53,371 nucleotides of DNA from Bacteroidota bacterium (GTDB taxonomy: Bacteria; Bacteroidota; JABWAT01). The stretch lies in contig JAFLBE010000030.1 of NCBI GenBank assembly GCA_017303995.1, positions 1-53,371 on the forward strand, read 5' to 3'. The position numbers and the translations under genes are program-made. Below, piece after piece: positions 51,994 to 53,371 of this stretch. The notes beneath the pieces are model-generated. The model saw only the letters and a program-made list of their open reading frames with translations. It made no database searches and was not told the DNA's origin. Positions within the stretch are counted from its first letter, which is position 1, and every line of letters begins with the position of its first letter.

Positions 51994-53371
51994 ATGAAAA
52001 GTATTGCTACCGCAATTTTATATTTCGCATTTTTGCCGGTTTTTGCACAGGATGGTCAGTTAGATGATCTTTTTGGTACAAACGGAATTGTCACTACTGC
52101 TATCGGTTCTGGAAATGATGCCGGGAGGTCAGTTAAAATTCAGTCAGATGGGAAAATACTTCTTACCGGGTTCAGCCATACCGGGTCAAATTTGGATTTC
52201 GCCCTGGCCCGTTATTTATCTGACGGAACGCTTGATGTTGAGTTTGGAACGGATGGAAAAGTGACAACTGATTTTGCAGAAGGTGGTGATTATGCTTATG
52301 CGTCGCAGATTCAACCTGATGGGAAAATTGTAGTTGTTGGTGAAAGTCAGAACGGATCTGACTGGTTATTCGCCGTTGCAAGATACCTCCCAAATGGTGA
52401 ATTAGATCCTGATTTTGGAACTGCCGGAAAGGTCACGACTCTTGTTGGTGATGGCGCAGAGGCAGTAGCTTGGTCGGTTGTCCTTCAGTCCGACGGTAAA
52501 ATTTTGGTCGCCGGAAGGGCGAGTAATGGATCGAATACAGATTTTGCTCTCGTAAGGTATAAAAGTGACGGAAGTCTCGATCTGGGTTTTGGAACTTCCG
52601 GAATTGTAATTACCCCTCTTGGGACCGGAAATGATGAAGGTTGGCCAGTTGCAGTTCAGTCAGATGGAAAAATTCTGTTTGCTGGTTCAATCGATAATGA
52701 AAGTGGACAGGATTTTGCTGTTGTCCGATTTGAGACTGATGGAACCCTTGATACAAATTTTGGTTCAGACGGAATAGTTGTTTTTCCGATTGGGGATGGC
52801 TGGGACATTTGTCGTGGGTTAACTCTTCAACCAGATGGTAATATACTGCTCGCAGGCTTGAGTCAACAACCCCTTGACTATAAACTGGCTTTAGTTCGCC
52901 TTGATTCAAATGGCAACTTTGATACAGGTTTTGGTACGAACGGTATTTCACTCCTGGGAGTTGGAACTGTTTATGATAGCGGTTACTTCGTGGAAGTTCA
53001 AAGCGACGGAAAAATTATTGTAGCTGGTTATGGCAATAATGGCATTGATTGGGATTTCATCATTGCCAGGTTTACTGAGCTGGGTGAACCGGATGTTGAT
53101 TTTGATGAAGACGGGACAAAAATGATCCCGATTGGCCCGGCAGATGATCTTGGGTTCTCCTTCGCAATACAGGATAATGGAAATATTGTTATGGGTGGAT
53201 ACGCAAATAATGGAACTGACAACGATTTTGCCCTGGTCCGCCTTTTAGGTTCATCAGGACCCTTGCCCGTTGAACTTTCTGCGTTTACAATTTCGGCCGG
53301 TGGTGGAAATGTGATTCTGAACTGGCAAACCCAATCAGAAAAGAATAATGCAGGTTGGGAAATCGAGATGA
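51994..53371 (+). CDS. Secreted Delta-60 repeat beta-propeller protein (partial)
   Basis: The gene starts at an ATG five bases after AGGAGG and runs off the window edge after 459 codons, so the 3' end is missing. A signal peptide (MKSIATAILYFAFLPVFAQ) is followed by seven repeats whose FGT.GKVTT-type landmarks begin at 52075, 52246, 52417, 52591, 52762, 52933 and 53104, spaced 171 bp (one gap 174), that is 57 residues each. QSDGKIL, RYLSDGTLD and FGTDGKV are the consensus words of the Delta-60 repeat (DUF5122). After the repeats comes LPVELSAFTISAGG, an Fn3-like linker of T9SS cargo, so a sorting domain is expected beyond the edge. The function is unknown, probably surface exposed. Confidence 0.85.
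   Translation, partial: MKSIATAILYFAFLPVFAQDGQLDDLFGTNGIVTTAIGSGNDAGRSVKIQSDGKILLTGFSHTGSNLDFALARYLSDGTLDVEFGTDGKVTTDFAEGGDYAYASQIQPDGKIVVVGESQNGSDWLFAVARYLPNGELDPDFGTAGKVTTLVGDGAEAVAWSVVLQSDGKILVAGRASNGSNTDFALVRYKSDGSLDLGFGTSGIVITPLGTGNDEGWPVAVQSDGKILFAGSIDNESGQDFAVVRFETDGTLDTNFGSDGIVVFPIGDGWDICRGLTLQPDGNILLAGLSQQPLDYKLALVRLDSNGNFDTGFGTNGISLLGVGTVYDSGYFVEVQSDGKIIVAGYGNNGIDWDFIIARFTELGEPDVDFDEDGTKMIPIGPADDLGFSFAIQDNGNIVMGGYANNGTDNDFALVRLLGSSGPLPVELSAFTISAGGGNVILNWQTQSEKNNAGWEIEM

Noticed and set aside
1-53371. Insertion sequences, prophage or integrative elements
   Set aside because: I found no transposase, integrase or phage gene; the small palindromic repeats do not carry a coding region.

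Overview
The window looks like a chromosomal segment of a diderm of the Fibrobacteres-Chlorobi-Bacteroidetes (FCB) group, near Bacteroidota, Ignavibacteria or Kapabacteria; I cannot place it more finely. The evidence is type IX secretion (T9SS) signals of the NYPNPFNPTT kind on a secreted amylase and on a gingipain-like C25 protease, a Delta-60 repeat protein with an LPVELSAF-type linker, an extended IspH, and many start codons without a Shine-Dalgarno sequence. Nearly all genes are on the + strand. There is no rRNA, tRNA, CRISPR array, phage or insertion sequence that I can support.

Layout. 1-205: a leader with a well-formed three-way-junction RNA candidate upstream of a LolC/LolE permease pair (206-2655). 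2656-13046: housekeeping genes (ispH, a PQQ-type sugar dehydrogenase lipoprotein, recG, recN, cysS, an esterase lipoprotein, a thioesterase), separated by intergenic DNA rich in palindromes and degenerate 7-bp tandem arrays. 13047-19710: dnaG, an ArsB/NhaD-type transporter, mutY and three secreted proteins of unknown role, closed by a terminator. 19802-26748: an overlapping pyrimidine operon, pyrB, a dihydroorotase homologue that has lost its metal ligands, a 2-hydroxyacid dehydrogenase and a 1265-residue sensor kinase. 26738-29359: a lone minus-strand membrane protein, yggS and a DivIVA-like gene. 29564-39664: a surface-glycan block (polyprenyl-phosphate sugar transferase, gmd, fcl), then a C25 protease, a TPR lipoprotein and mannose-1-phosphate guanylyltransferase. 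39694-42681: RlpA, a SAM hydrolase-family protein, an ABM-fold protein, a methyltransferase and a HAD phosphatase, mostly overlapping. 42728-45861: a periplasmic binding protein coupled to a histidine kinase. 45874-48812: uridine kinase, glycerate kinase, a HAD protein and an unknown small protein. 48959-end: a T9SS-exported GH13 amylase and a Delta-60 propeller protein cut by the window edge.

How the parts fit. ManC, Gmd and Fcl together make GDP-L-fucose from mannose-1-phosphate, and the sugar-phosphate transferase would start a lipid-linked glycan. In Porphyromonas T9SS cargo is attached to an LPS-type glycan by the C25-family sortase PorU, so a C25 protease inside this block is suggestive. 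The most unusual items are the structured RNA at 25-108, the family of intergenic heptamer arrays (one of them a clean G-quadruplex motif after recN), the catalytically dead dihydroorotase coupled to pyrB, the solute-binding-protein/kinase pair without a transporter, and the abrupt AT-rich C-terminal third of dnaG.
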